64,000 nt of DNA from Saururus chinensis (GCA_035235625.1 CP141149.1:10818893-10882892), one strand, 5' to 3'; numbered from the stretch's first letter, positions 45,567 to 57,970 are shown. A program made the numbers and translations. Notes: generated from the sequence alone by a model not told the origin.

Positions 45567-46829
45567 ACCTTCTTCATGCACGACATATTGAACGGGTCGC
45601 ATGCCTCGGCCGGGGCCGTCACGGGCCTTGTGGCAACCACCTCCACCAACGGCCTGCTCCCCTTTGGCAGGCCCAATGGCGGCGTCTTTCCGGTCAATGG
45701 CTGGGACCCCTCCCCAATGGCAACATCCCGTTCGCCACCGGCGCTAACGGAGCCACCATCCTTAACAACAACGGCAACAATGCGCAGTTCCTCACTGGTC
45801 CGGGCGGGCAGACGGGGAGCACCATCATCAGCAGCAACGACAACAATGTCGTTGTTGGGGGCAATCAGTTCCCCTTCGTAGCCAGAGGCCAGCTGCCTAT
45901 GGGGTCCACGCTGCAGAGCCTCGACGGGAAGGGACGACCCATTTCTCCCAGAATGAGAATGGAGACCGGGCAGAGATTTTCTTCTCCTCCTGTTGTGGTC
46001 GGCCAGCCTCCTCCTGCAGCTCCGTTTTCCTTAATCAAACTCCGACAGCAGGTGGAACCTTGCACAGAAAACATTGAAACGTTGAAAACATCCCTTTCCC
46101 ATCTTAGTAATGCGCAAGTTGCCATGACCCATAAGCTCTGACAACTCTTCACACCCACATGCTGCTGAATCAACATTCAACAACCATGCTACAGATAGGC
46201 AGGTCGCCCATAAAGAAAAATAATGAGTAGTTATATGGTAGTCGCGACAGGAAATGATACGGAGGAAGAGACGAGCTGACGGAGGGGCACGAGGTGGACT
46301 CTGGGGTGGTGGGCAGGGCCCAGGGGTTCAATGTGGGGAGCTCGGAGGATGGGACCAGCCAGACGTACGATAGTGTTCACGGCGATGCTGGAAGGCGAGG
46401 GGGGCCACGGGTGAAGGATAGCGTCAGCTTCTTCGGGGTGCACAGGACGGTGTCGGAGGATTCGCAGGTGGCGGTGATAAGCGGGACTGGGAAGTATGCA
46501 GCCTTGTGTTCGGGACCATGACCGTGATCAACAATGAGCTAACGGAGGGGCACGAGGCAGACTTCGGGGTGGTGGGCAGGGCCCAGGGGGTCTATGTGGC
46601 GAGCTTGGAGGACGGGACCAGCCAGATGACGGTGTTCACGGCGATGCTGGAAGGCGAGGGGAGCCACGGGTACAAGGACAGCATCAGCTTCTTCGGGGTT
46701 CACAGGACAGTGTCGGAGGATTCGCAGGTGGCGGTGATAGGTGGACCGGGAAGTACGCAGGGGAGTGGGGGGCAGCACACTATAGACGGGGCAGAAACGT
46801 TGCTTCAGCTTGTCGTCTATCTCTATTAA
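45567..46829 (+). pseudogene. ESB1-like dirigent protein pseudogene with duplicated C-terminal half
   Basis: Dirigent proteins guide phenoxy-radical coupling in the apoplast; the ESB1-like group acts in lignin deposition at the Casparian strip. The first part reads LTFFMHDILNGSHASAGAV and PFGRPNGGVFPVNGW (about 45570-45710), then shifts frame into PLPNGNIPFATGANGATIL, NNNGNNAQFLTGPGG and FPFVARGQLPMGSTLQSL (to about 45920); the Asn/Gly-rich linker is the hallmark of this group. About 340 bp of unrelated sequence follows (ending in a frame with KTSLSHLSNAQVAMTHKL). Then the C-terminal barrel occurs twice: copy 1 from 46273 (ELTEGHEVDSGVVGRAQGF ... SFFGVHRTVSEDSQVAVIS) and copy 2 from 46506 (MFGTMTVINNELTEGHEADF ... 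QHTIDGAETLLQLVVYLY, stop at 46829), offset 263 bp. Copy 1 is out of frame in its middle; copy 2 is open to its natural stop. The N-terminal signal peptide is not recognisable. Confidence 0.88.
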
Positions 46830-46870
46830 GGCCTAGAGTTTGTGTCTGAACCCCACAGGGAGAGGAGATC

Positions 46871-47078
46871 ACACACAGGTGCTAAGATTGAGAGCATCGG
46901 GAGAGGAGGGAGTGGCGGAGAGTTGGGTGGGTGGAGAGGGAGGAAAAACAAGTAGGCAGAGAAGGTGCGCACTCACACACAGGTGCTAAGATTGAGAGCA
47001 TCGGGAGAGGAGGGAGTGGCAGAGAGTTGGGTGGGCGGAGAGGAAGGAAAAACAAGTAGGCAGAGAAGGCGCGCACTA
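46871..47078. repeat. 104-bp tandem duplication
   Basis: Unit 1 is 46871-46974 and unit 2 is 46975-47078. Both run from ACACACAGGTGCTAAGATTG to GGCAGAGAAGG(T/C)GCGCACT with only a handful of differences. It lies 40 bp after the dirigent stop and directly before the MITE. Confidence 0.9.
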
Positions 47079-47081
47079 TCG

Positions 47082-47225
47082 GCGTTGGATCCGCTGTGGA
47101 GCACTCACATGTGAGTGCTCTCACAAAAGCCCAGCGAGCCATGAAAACTCATGCGAGCATTCATGGCTCGCTTGGCTTTTGTGAGAGCACTCACATGTGA
47201 GTGCTCCACAGCGGATCTGAAGGCC
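47082..47225. mobile_element. Mutator-type MITE, 144 bp, copy B, 9-bp TSD
   Basis: A near-perfect foldback: GATCCGCTGTGGAGCACTCA at the left is exactly mirrored at the right, and the arms (about 60 bp) continue through CATGTGAGTGCTCTCACAAA and AGCGAGCCATGAA. GCACTATCG stands at 47073-47081 and again at 47226-47234, a perfect 9-bp target duplication. Copy A at 42292-42435 has the same length but more differences, so copy B is younger. The near-perfect hairpin could be processed into small RNA if transcribed; that is inference. Confidence 0.9.
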
Positions 47226-47408
47226 GCACTATCGCAAGTTGGAAGGCGGTTTTTAGTGTTTTGGACCTCAAATTTAAATTAAAGCTGACGTGTTTGTCCT
47301 GCACAGCTTAACTTTGGAGGCTGATGTGCTAGTCACTGGTTGGTGACACTCTGGCCGGAGTAGGGAGGGTGTATAAGATCCGGAGTAGGAATATCATTAT
47401 CCTTGTGG

Positions 47409-49190
47409 CAAGCTTGTAACGCCCTGAAAATTTAAAAGAATATTCTTTTAGTAGTTTACTTTTAAGTGTAAAATTTCCGTTGTTGAGTTAATGTGGAACA
47501 CTATGAGTGCTTTTGACCCTTGACCATTCGGGGAAGGGGGCAGAATTTTCCTAATTTAGCCGGGAATGCGTAGTTTCATAGTCAATTGAGTCAACTTGGC
47601 TAATCAAAACCATAGAAGCATGACTGAAGATTCAATAAGATAAATTGAATTATTTATTGACTAAAGAGTTCACTTTAGGTTAGTAAGAAGACTTGTGTAT
47701 ATTACTTGACCGTACTGACCCAAGTGAGAGTGTGCACCCACGAACAGGTGAAACTTACCTGAGAAAACCCTACCTTGTGGTAGGGATTGTTAATGTTGAT
47801 TAGGAGAAAATGAGCCCGAAAATAGGTTTGAAATGAAGGATAATAGTGCTTGGATGGACAAGGCGTGCACCAGAGTGGGACGATGACCCAACCAATTAGG
47901 TGATTTGGCATGAAGTAGGGTGGATGACCCAAAATCTCCTAATTTGGGTAGAGATTAACTTAAATATGGAATATTTATTGCTAACTGGCCGAAGAGAAGG
48001 TTTATAATGACTCTAACTAGGAATCAACTAAAAGAGGAAACTACCACCTATAAGGAGACATCTCTCTCTCTCTCTCTCTCCCCACCTGCCCCACTCTCTC
48101 TATCCTCTTTCCCTTTGGTCCGGCCCTCCCTATCTCTTCTCTCTTTCTCTCTCTAGCTGCCCTGACCAGCTTCTAGTTCTTCTTCCTTTGTTCCTTGAGA
48201 TTGAACTTTCAAGTCAGCCATTAAAGCTCTTGAAGAAGAAGAAAACAAGTCCATAGCACCATAGAAGCACATGGAACCGCATAAAGAGTTGGAGAAGACA
48301 TTTATCCTTGATTAAGGTAGGGACTACTCTCATGCTACTTCAATTTATTATGCTAGGGCTGTTGTCGATTTTGACGGTTGGTCATGATGTGTTTTGGTGT
48401 TTAAAGGTATCCTCTCACTGTTTCAATGGTGTTTGAGGAAGGGTAAATTCATTGGTCTTTGATTCAAGTTGTATTGTTTTATATCTTTTGGCCTTAGTTT
48501 TGTTTACACCTTTTGAATGACTGGTTCTGTTCGGGGCCTTCTAGTAAGCTTTTTTACTCCATCTCAAATCTTTTAACTTGTTCATCTATGTATGGTTCAA
48601 AATTTTAACTTTTCTCCAATCTTTACTCATTCCACCATTTATATCTTCCTCAAAACCTCATTAGGCCAATTTTTACAGTCTCGAGTTGTTGGTGTAGTGT
48701 AATGATCTTATATTTGAATAAATACCCTAAAAAATTATTGGCGACTCAAAATCATGTCTAGTTTCAACAATAAATTTTTTTAAGTTTTCTCAATTATCCT
48801 TGATTTATTGGATTTTCTGTAAGCCATGAGGGTTTGGAAATTACAATTATTCACAATTGTATCTCCCATATCCAAAGTGAATTAGAAGTTTTTCAAAAAC
48901 TTTATGAATATTTTGCCATGAGTTCCTTTCTGAATAAAAAAGAGGTGAGTCTATTTGGACTTGTTTCAACTGAGATATGACACTAGAGTCCTTACTGTAG
49001 TAGAATTGTTGTATTGTGTAGTATGTTTTAAAATTATGGGATAATTAGTTTTACTTGTCAGATTAAACTCATGATTTATTCATGCCAGGATTCTTGATTT
49101 TCTATATATAAATTTTATTTTCTCTCTTTCTTTCATCTTATTTTCCTCCACTTTCCTTCATTTTTCTTACTTTTTTGCGCTGAAAGATTC
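47409..49190 (+). mobile_element. Gypsy LTR-like region with CT microsatellite
   Basis: Starts TGTAACGCCCTGAAAATTTA, an LTR-like opening. A CT microsatellite lies at 48059-48085, with more CT-rich DNA to 48155. The segment 48747-49105 is the second copy of the dispersed repeat at 40121-40475. No coding region is seen and no TSD was found. Confidence 0.4.
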
Positions 49191-50872
49191 TGTGGCACGT
49201 CGAGGCCTAGGGCATACGACTAAGTCTCACGTTAAACTCTATAGGTACGAATAGGGTGAGTGGACTCTGATAGGAGAGGATGAGAGGGGAGAGAGCATTT
49301 AATTTTTATTTTAAAGATTTTTTAATAATATATTTTTAAAAAATAATAAAAATTTAAGAGGTATTAGGGACGCGTAAGAATATGCATCGCTAATACCCTA
49401 GGTATTAACAATGCATATGAGTACACATCATAAATACCTAGGGTATTAGCAACATGTTTTCCTATGCATCACTAATGCATTTAATATTATTTTTAAAAAT
49501 TTTAAAATATAATTTGTAATTAATTTTAAAAAATTATTAATTAATTTCTCATGCTCTCTCACCTCTCCTTCTCAAAGCCGGGGCTCACACTAACATGCGT
49601 GAGAGAGAGAGGTGGAAAGGAGAGAGGGATGGAGGGATGGAGGGAGAGAGAAGAGAGAGGAAAGAGCTAGGAGAGAGAATAAAGAGAGGAGAGAGGAGAG
49701 AGAGGATTTAAATTTTTATTATATATTATATTTTAAAAATAATTAAAATAAAATAAGAGGTATAATAATGCATAGGGATATGCGTCGCTAATGTTGTATG
49801 TACATATTAGTGATGCAAATTGATATGCATTGCTAATACCTAGGGTAATAGCTACTCGTATTCCTCTGCATCGCTAATACATTTTATTTTTTTAACTTAT
49901 ATTTTTTTAAGATATAATATGTAATAATTAGTCCCAAAAAATTAAAATTAAATTCCACTATTCTCTCCCCTCTCTTCCTATGAGTTAGGGCTCAAGCTGC
50001 CGTGTGTGAGAGTGAGAGGAGAGAGGAGGTAGAGAGAATGAGAGGAGAGAGATAAGATAGGGTGAGAGGAGAGAGAGGGAAATTGAAGAGAGAGATAAGA
50101 AAGAGAGGGAGGGAGACATAGAGAGATGACAATAGACATGAATTTGAAAAATTAGACAAACAAAAATAGGCCAAACAGGAGGATCGTTAGACTCTGATGG
50201 AGGAGGAGAGGGGAGAGATCATGAGAGTTAATTTTAAATTTATAAGATTTTTAATTAATAACACACTTTTATAAAAATAAAAATAAAATAAGAGGTATTA
50301 GTCACACATAGAAATATGTGATGCTATTACCCTAGGTATTAACAGCACAATATGAGTATGTGTAGCAAATACCATGGGTATTAGCAATGCATATTCCTAT
50401 GTGTCGCTAATACCTCTTTTTTTTATTTTTTAAAATATAATATATAATTAAAAATCTTTAAAAAGTTCAATTAAATTCCCTTGCTCTCTCATCTCTCCTC
50501 CTTAGAGCTGACGAGCATAAGAGAGAGGAGGAGAGAGAGGGAGGGAGGGAGAGAGAGAGAGAACAAAGGAGGGAAAGTGAGAGGACATACATGGAGAGAG
50601 TGAGAAGAGAGAGGAGCAAGTGCGAGTGATGAGAGAGAGAGGAGAGATATGAGGGAGAGAGTGAATGAAGAAAGAGGAGAGAGAGGGGGGAGAGAGAAGA
50701 GAGTGAGAGGAGGAGATAAGAGGGAGAGAGAGGAGGAGAGAGAGAAGAGAGTGAGAGGAGAGAGACAAAAGGGAGAGAGAGAGGAGGAGGAGAGAGAGAT
50801 AAATAGTATAGAACAATTTTAAAAAATAGCATTTGTGACACTTTTTTGTAAGTGTCACAAATAATCAACTAA

Positions 50873-53800
50873 TGTGCCTGACGTAGGCACAATTGCTATT
50901 CGGGAGGTTCACGCAGTGAAAGGGGAGAAACAAGGAAGAAAGGGGAGAAGTTATGAGTAATTCTAATAGCATAACCCTAAAAAAAAGAAGAGGATTGCCC
51001 CTTATAGGAGACGATAAGTCTCCTCGGGAGTCGCACCAAGCTTTGCCATGTCGGCCCAATTCCTTCGGCAAACATGCCAGTTAGAAAAGTAAAGTCTAGT
51101 AGTCTGGGTGATCGTGCACAACACTCCACCACACTTATGCTATTCGTCTTGTCCTTAAGGTGACCAAGTCAGATATCAAGCCATAAACACCTCCTTAGGC
51201 ATTCATGTGGAATCATCATGTGACTGGCCCTACCAAGAAATTAGAACCTCAATAATAATGCGCCCAGAGTGACAGACCCAACGCTTATCAAGAAGCGAGG
51301 CAAGAATAGGGTCAGACGATAGAACCGGGCCCAACAAAGGGGGTGCTGGAGTAGCAGCAGCCAAGGACGTGTCACCCACAAAGCAGCGCAGTAGGGATAC
51401 ATGAAAGACAGGGTGAAGTAAGGAGTCAAGCAACAAAGTAAGGCGGTAAGCCACCGGACCAATACGTGCCTTGACAACATATTGACCATGGAAACAGGGG
51501 GCGAGCTTCGAGTGCTCAGGCTGAAACAAAGATGTTTGGAGCTAAGGCATAACTGAAACATAAACCAAGTCACCCACCACGAACTCCTGGTGAATGTGAT
51601 GTCCATCATAAATCTACTTCATCTGGTTTTGAGCGGAAGACAAGTTCTCCTTGAGCTGATGCAGGATCTCATCTCGTGTCTGGAGCATATAATCCACCTC
51701 AACCACCGAGGAACGGTGAAGTACATACGATAACACGGTCGGTGGCGGGCGGCCATACATCACCTCAAAAGGAGTAAAGCCAACATAAGTATGATAAGTA
51801 GTATTATAACACCACTCTGCCCATGGAAGAAGCTGAAGCCATCTGCGGGGTTGCATCATAGTGAAGCATCGAAGATACTGCTCCAAACAATGATTAACCA
51901 CCTTAGTCTGGCCATCCGACTGAGGTTGATAAGCAGCACTCATATGGAGAGAAGTGCCCTGTAAAGTGAAGAACTCCTGCCAAAATTGAGAAATGAATAT
52001 CCAGTCACGATCAGAAAGAATAGTACGGAGCATACCGTGGAGTTTGGCCACCTCTCGAACATACATCTCAGCCATTGTCTTGGCAGTGAAGGGATACCCC
52101 AACGCACAAAAATGGGCTTACATGGACAGCCGGTCCACCACCACCATAATAACTGACTTACCTTGCACCACGGCAAGGCCTCCACAAAACCAATCAAAAC
52201 ATCCTCCCATACCTTATCTGGAATAGGTAATGGCTGCAACAAACCAGTGGGAGACGTTGTGGCGGCCTTAGCTCTCTGACAAACATCACAAGCGGCCACA
52301 TACTCTTGGACACCCCAGCGAATACCCTGCCACAGGAGGCTCTGGCTGACCCGCTTATAGGTGCGGAAAGCCCCTTCATGACCGGCCACAGGAGAGTCAT
52401 AGAAGTGGGAGAGAATGCGACAACGAAGGACAGCGACATCGGGTGCCCATAGGCGGTCCTTCCAAAAGAGAAGGTCATCCCTCTACACAAAGAAGGGCCG
52501 AGCAGCAGGGTCGGTCTAGAGGGCTGCAATCACAGCCTGCGTCAATGAATCAGCAAGGTATGCCTGCTTCAACTCATCAATGAATGGACAAGATAGAGTA
52601 GAGAAGGCCAAGCAAGAGCCCGAGCAAAACCTGCGAGAAAGAGCATTGGCCACGTGTTCTCGGACCCTTTCTTGTACACAACCTCATAATCATAGCCGAG
52701 TAACTTGTGGATACTCGTTGTGCCAAGAAATACTTCAGGGGCTAGTGGTCTGTGTGAATCAGGAACCAACGGCCAAGTAAGTAAGGCTGCCACTTATCGA
52801 CAACAAGGATGATTGCCAACATTTCCTTCTCATACACGGACAGGGACAAAGAGTGGCCACCCAAAGCTTTGCTGAAGTAAGCAATGGGGCGCTCATTCTG
52901 GAGTAGAATTGCCCCAAGCCCCATCTCTGAAGCGTCTATCTCCACCATGAAAGCCCGGCTGAAATTAGGTAAGATCTGGACTAGGGCGGCGGCCATAGCC
53001 CCCTTCAAATGCCTCTTGGGCAGCTGCGTTCCAAGTAAAAGCCCCCTTCTTGAGTAGCTCTGTAAGGGGACGAGCCAACTCTCCATATTGATTGATGAAC
53101 CGCCGATAATAACCTTTAAGGCCCAGAAAATCCTTGAGTGCCTGGACGCAGGTGGGTGGCGGCCAAGAGAGCATGGCGGCCACCTTGGCGGGGTCAGTGG
53201 CAACCCCACTCCTCGAAATAATATGGCCCAAGTAATCAACCTACGGGCTGCCAAAGGAACACTTTGAACGCATTAGGAGTAAGGAGTTGTTAGTAGCCCA
53301 TCAGGACCTGAGATGCGTCAAGTGCTCTGCCCATGACATGCTGTACACCAAGATGTCATCAATGAAAACAATATATAGAGGTGGAACAGCCTGAAGAGAT
53401 CGTTCATGAGGCACTGAAATGTGGAGGGGGTGTTGGTCAGCCTGAATGGCATGACAAGGAATTCAAAATGGCCATCATGAGTCCGGAAGGCGGTCTTGTG
53501 CACATTGGCTGGCTGCACCCAAATCTGATGGTAACCCAAACAAAGGTCGAGTTTATTGAAGACCTTGGCACCCATCAGCTCGTCCAACAACTCCTCAATC
53601 ACTGGTATGAGATATTTGTCTTTGACAATGATTGCATTCATGGTGCGGTAGTTGACACAGATCGCCATGTACCGTCTTTCATCCGAACCAACAACACCGG
53701 AGATGAGTAGGAACTCGTGCTAGGGCAGATGATCCCGGACTAGAGCATGTCAGCCACGAGACGCTCAATCTCTGATTTCTGTATATGAGGGTAATGGTAA

Positions 53801-56800
53801 GGGTGGACATTGGCCGGGGCCGCTCCAGGGATAATGGGAATCTGGTGGTCGTGAGGCCGGATGGGAGGGAGACCCTACGGCTCTGCAAACAAGTCCTGAT
53901 GGGCTGCTAGCAACTCCTAGAGATCTAGAGGCATCTCGTCCTGAGTCACCTCGATAGTGGCATGTTGTTGCAAGGGGAGCCCTTGGGGGGCGAACCGAAA
54001 GAAGGAGCTCGAAGACTGGGCGGACAGGAGGGTGCCAGACCTGAAGCCTTTAATCTGAACCATCTGGCCCTGAAGCTCGAAGTCCATCACCATGTCTCTG
54101 AAGTTCCAAATCACATTCCCAAGCTCGTGAAGCCTTTCACTCCCAACACCACGTCCACCCCCTTTGTAGGCAGAAAGAAGAGGTCGGTAACAAAGGTGTG
54201 GCCTTGGACAGAGAGAGTAACCTGAGCACACACCCCGGTGCTCCGGAGGTGCTTTCCGTCAACAATCAGCACTTCAAATGGTTTTGAATCGGAGACAAAA
54301 CAGCCTAGCCGATGGGCTACCTCGTCCTTAATGAAACTATGGGTAGACCCACTGTCGATCAAAATAGCCACTTGTTGTCGCTTGAGGTAGCCCTGTACTC
54401 GCATCGTGCGTGGAGTGAATGCCCCCAAGAAAGCATGGACAGAAATTTCTAGCAGCACGTCATTAGGGGGAAGCAAGTCAACCCAGTCTGCCCCTTCTCC
54501 TTCATCATCCATCTCCTCCATGAGAAGGCTGCCCTTGACCGAACAACGGTGCCCCGGGACGAACTTCTCGTCGTAACGAAAACATAGCCCCTTACACTTG
54601 TGTTCCTCCATCTGGGCAGGGGTGCATTGATGAACAATGATGCACTGAAATAATGTTCAATAAAATGTTTTCAAATTTCAAATTGCAATCCTATTTTGTA
54701 TTAATTCATTGCTTATTTGGGCTATTTATGTTTTGAATAGGACCTTAATTGAGTTTACATGTCTAAACAGGCTTCAACAGGATCCAACTAGAATATGAAG
54801 TAAAGCCCAACTACCCAAAGCTATTTAAAAGTTAAGAATGGGCTCCTAATGGTCTAAACATACATGGAATGGTCGAGCACAACCTTGTGGACCCGTTTGA
54901 TTTGATATTTGCATCAAGAGAACTAAATTAGGAAAGAAGCTGATTCGGACAGATTGACACAGCCATAGTATTTTAACCATATCTTTCTCTGTATAATTCG
55001 GATTGATACGATTCTTGTGGCATTGGAAAGAATACTTCCGTGGCCACAAGTCTTATTTCAGGACAAAATTCCAAATTTCGAAGATATATAGGTCGCATTT
55101 GGCATGTAATCAGACAGCTAGTAAACTAACCCGAGGCCAGCACATAAAGAATATTTTCATTGATTTTGATTGATACACATAAAGAAAGACAATGAGGCTG
55201 ATTGGATATTTAAAGGAAGATTTAAAGATACTTATTTGCTAAATAAATCATAGATTTATTTGATTTATTTAGTATCTAATCATTGCCAAAGAAGCAACCA
55301 ATTAGGCAATAATCAGGATGCAATCTAGAGATTTGATTTCACTTTTCTCTTTGAAGCAACCCCTTCTATTCCTATAAATAGAGGGGTGGACGTGATAGAA
55401 GGGGCACTCTCTCCTCTTTGGAGCTATTTTCTTCTTTTATTTTGTAATTTTGTTTTTAGTTTTATTGTAATGGCTTTCTAAGCTCTCAAGCTAAGGCTAG
55501 AGGTGATTTATAACAATCTAATGGAGTTCTATTCATGTTTCATCAATGGTTTCAAGTAAGTATTGTTTATTTGAAGTGATGTTTATTTAATATTATTTTT
55601 TTTCTTGTTTCTTTTTGATTTGGATATATAAGATGCTTGAAGGCTCTCCTTCTTGATCTTTTGTGATTTGGATACATAAAAATCTTGAAGAGACAATTAT
55701 TTTGATCCTTCATCTATCCAAAGCATTTTCTATCTTTAGTTTTAATTTTAATGTTCATATCTTCCGGTTAGATAGAATCTTCATTCAATTCTAACTGAGA
55801 TAACATGATATATGAAGAACATCATTAGATGTTACAATGATCCTTAATGCCTTAGTGTTTTCTCATCTTGATTTCTTAACTTGTTATTCCCTCAATACTC
55901 TTCTACTCTTTCTTTCTTAATTTTTCTTCCTCTATTTCTTCGTAACTATTTTCTTTGTTGCACAAGGCTTTCCCTGTGGATCGACCTTGTCTACTACAAT
56001 TGGCAAGTAAAATAAATCTGAATTTGACTTCTTCATAGTCTTGTTTCAGACGTAACAACAAACAATCTAGCCTGCCTGAGCAGGCTGTTGGCCAAAGCGG
56101 CCTGTGACTAGGCTACTAGTTGGCGCTGCAAGGGGGCTGGCGCTAGAAGTAGGCGGAGGAGAAGGCCCAAGCCGCCCCCCCTGCGCTGCCTAGCCAACTT
56201 CTCCTCCTCGATGCGAGCATGGTGCACGCATCCGTCATGCTCGCACAGGGAAAGTGGCGCATCTCCTTAGAAATCTCAGGCTTGAGGCCTCACTTAAATG
56301 TGCCCACCAAGGCGGCCACCGGCCAATCAGGGAGGCAGTTGGCCACCTTCATAAACTCCGTGTAATAGGCATGGACAGTGGTGGTCTGGCATAGAGTGGA
56401 GAACATTTTGTTGAAGTCCTGGAACTCATTCAGCCCAAACTGAATACAGAGCTGGTCGGAGAAGCCGGCCTAGGAGGGATAGCGGATCTCATTCTCAAAG
56501 CTCTGAAACAAATAGAGGTGTCTCCGTCCAGAGGGAATGCGGTGATGCACAGTCGTTCAACCTCTGATTGCGTGCCTTGATAAGAGAAGAACTTTTTCAC
56601 CTTGTACAACCACTCCACTAGGTCGTCATCCCCATTGTAGCGTGGGCATTGTAGGCGGGCCAAGCGGGTTTCAGCACCTCCCCGAGGAACACCGCGAGGG
56701 CTTAGGTACTCCTCCTAGTCATCCTCCATCTCCTAAAACAAGTTCCTGGGGGGCGGTACCATTGGAGCATTTTCCCGAACACCTAGAGGGCCTCGCGGTG

Positions 56801-57570
56801 CCCAGGCCTGGCGCCTCTCTTCTGTAGCCAATTCAGTCGGCCCAACACACAAGGGGGCCTAGGTCTGTTGTCCCTCCCTGTTTGCAGTGGCCTGGAGACA
56901 AGGAACACACCTATCAAGGCCCTGAAACGATTCCCCAAGTTCCATGGGGACAGCTTGTGGTATGGAGAGTAGTGGGGCTGTAGGCACTGACTGTGCTGCT
57001 TGGATTTGGGCCACTGTTAGGGTCAAGACGTCGACCTTGGCCATGAGCTAAGCCAGCATGGGGCCGTCCGATGTTGACGGAGCCGGTGCAAAAGTGGCAA
57101 GAGGGCTCTCCGCTGATGCGTCAGCCTCCTTCATGGGCTGCACTTTAGGTGCAACAGTAACCTGTTTGCCTCGCACCATGGCTGGGGATCGATGAAGCTC
57201 TGATACCAATCATGTGCCTGACATAGGCTCAATCGATATCCAGGAGGTTCACACAGTGAAAGGGGAGAAACAAGGAAGAAAGGGGAGAAGTTCTAAGTAA
57301 TTCCAATAACATAACTCTAAAACAAAGAAGAGGATCACCCCTTATAGGAGACAACCAGTCCCCTAGGGAGTCACGCCAAGCTTTGCCATGCCGCCCAATT
57401 CCCTAGGCAAACACGCCGGTTAGTGGGTTAGGCTAGTCCGGGGCCACTAACTAAACCAGTAACAACTTATATAAGCAAATAACAAGCAAATACTAAGCTA
57501 TTACAAAAGGAAATAGTCTAATGCTAAGAAGTAAAGTAAAGTTTAAGAGTTTGGGTGATCGTGCACAACA
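50873..57570 (-). mobile_element. Reina-like chromovirus (gypsy), LTR to LTR, decayed
   Basis: Minus-strand element of about 6.7 kb including a later 1.4-kb insertion. LTRs are 57213-57570 (5') and 50873-51123 (3'), both reading TGTTGTGCACGATC ... GTCAGGCACA; they differ in length and sequence, so the copy is old. The primer-binding site GCTCTGATACCA (57197-57208, plus-strand wording) is complementary to the initiator Met tRNA end. Parts in order: gag (about 56230-57180), protease (54111-54611, DSGSTHSFI), reverse transcriptase (53318-53668, NKLDLCLGYHQIWV), RNase H (52570-53250), integrase (51614-52390) and a chromodomain-like tail (51230-51330). Several breaks are present. No 5-bp TSD was found. 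Confidence 0.85.
54638..56060. mobile_element. Solo LTR (1,423 bp) nested in the Reina-like element, 5-bp TSD
   Basis: Begins TGATGCACTGAAATAATG and ends GACGTAACAACA; AACAA stands at 54633-54637 and 56061-56065, a perfect target duplication. Internal wording near 55966-56010 (CCTGTGGATCGACCTTGTC) is typical of the end of Athila-type LTRs. It lies between gag and protease of the host element and has no internal region. It must be younger than the Reina-like insertion. Confidence 0.85.
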
Positions 57571-57970
57571 TCACCCTATTTGCAATACTTATTAAAAAGC
57601 ATCGCAACTAGTACACTATTTGCTACTCTTCATAAGCAATGTCGCAATTAATATATATTTATGTTTTTAAATACATATACTATTGGAAACATTGTGTCTC
57701 TAATACATCCACTATGTGAGACACTTTCATTGAAGCATTGGTAATAGCATAAGTATGGGCAAAGTGTCGCTGATAGTATATGTTAAAAAAAGTAAACATA
57801 AACTATTTCAATGCTTCTTATGAAGTGTCACAAATAGTATACCAATTGCAACACTATTTGTATAAGTGTCACAAATACTAGTTTTTTAAATTATTCTATA
57901 CTATTTATCTCTCTCACTCCTCTCTTTCTTCCTTTTCTCTCGTTCCTTCCTCTCTCTCCTTTCTCTCTCT
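57571..57970. repeat. Palindrome I, right part (left part at 50500-50872)
   Basis: The right arm AAGTGTCACAAATAC (about 57863) through TTCTATACTATTTATCTCTC (about 57895) is the inverse of 50790-50850 (GAGAGATAAATAGTATAGAA and on). The symmetry centre is near 57715, between GTGTCTC and GAGACAC. The GA tract at 50515-50800 is mirrored by the CT tract at 57905-57970. The Reina-like element sits inside the left arm. Confidence 0.65.

Noticed and set aside
50467-50868. Long Ser/Leu/Pro-rich open frames (also 59268-59678 and others) on the minus strand
   Set aside because: They are translations of GA/CT-rich repeat tracts; several frames are open at once, with no conserved motif.
50868-57575. Target-site duplication for the Reina-like element
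   Set aside because: The flanking five bases (ACTAA and TCACC) do not match; the insertion is old or its ends have been altered.
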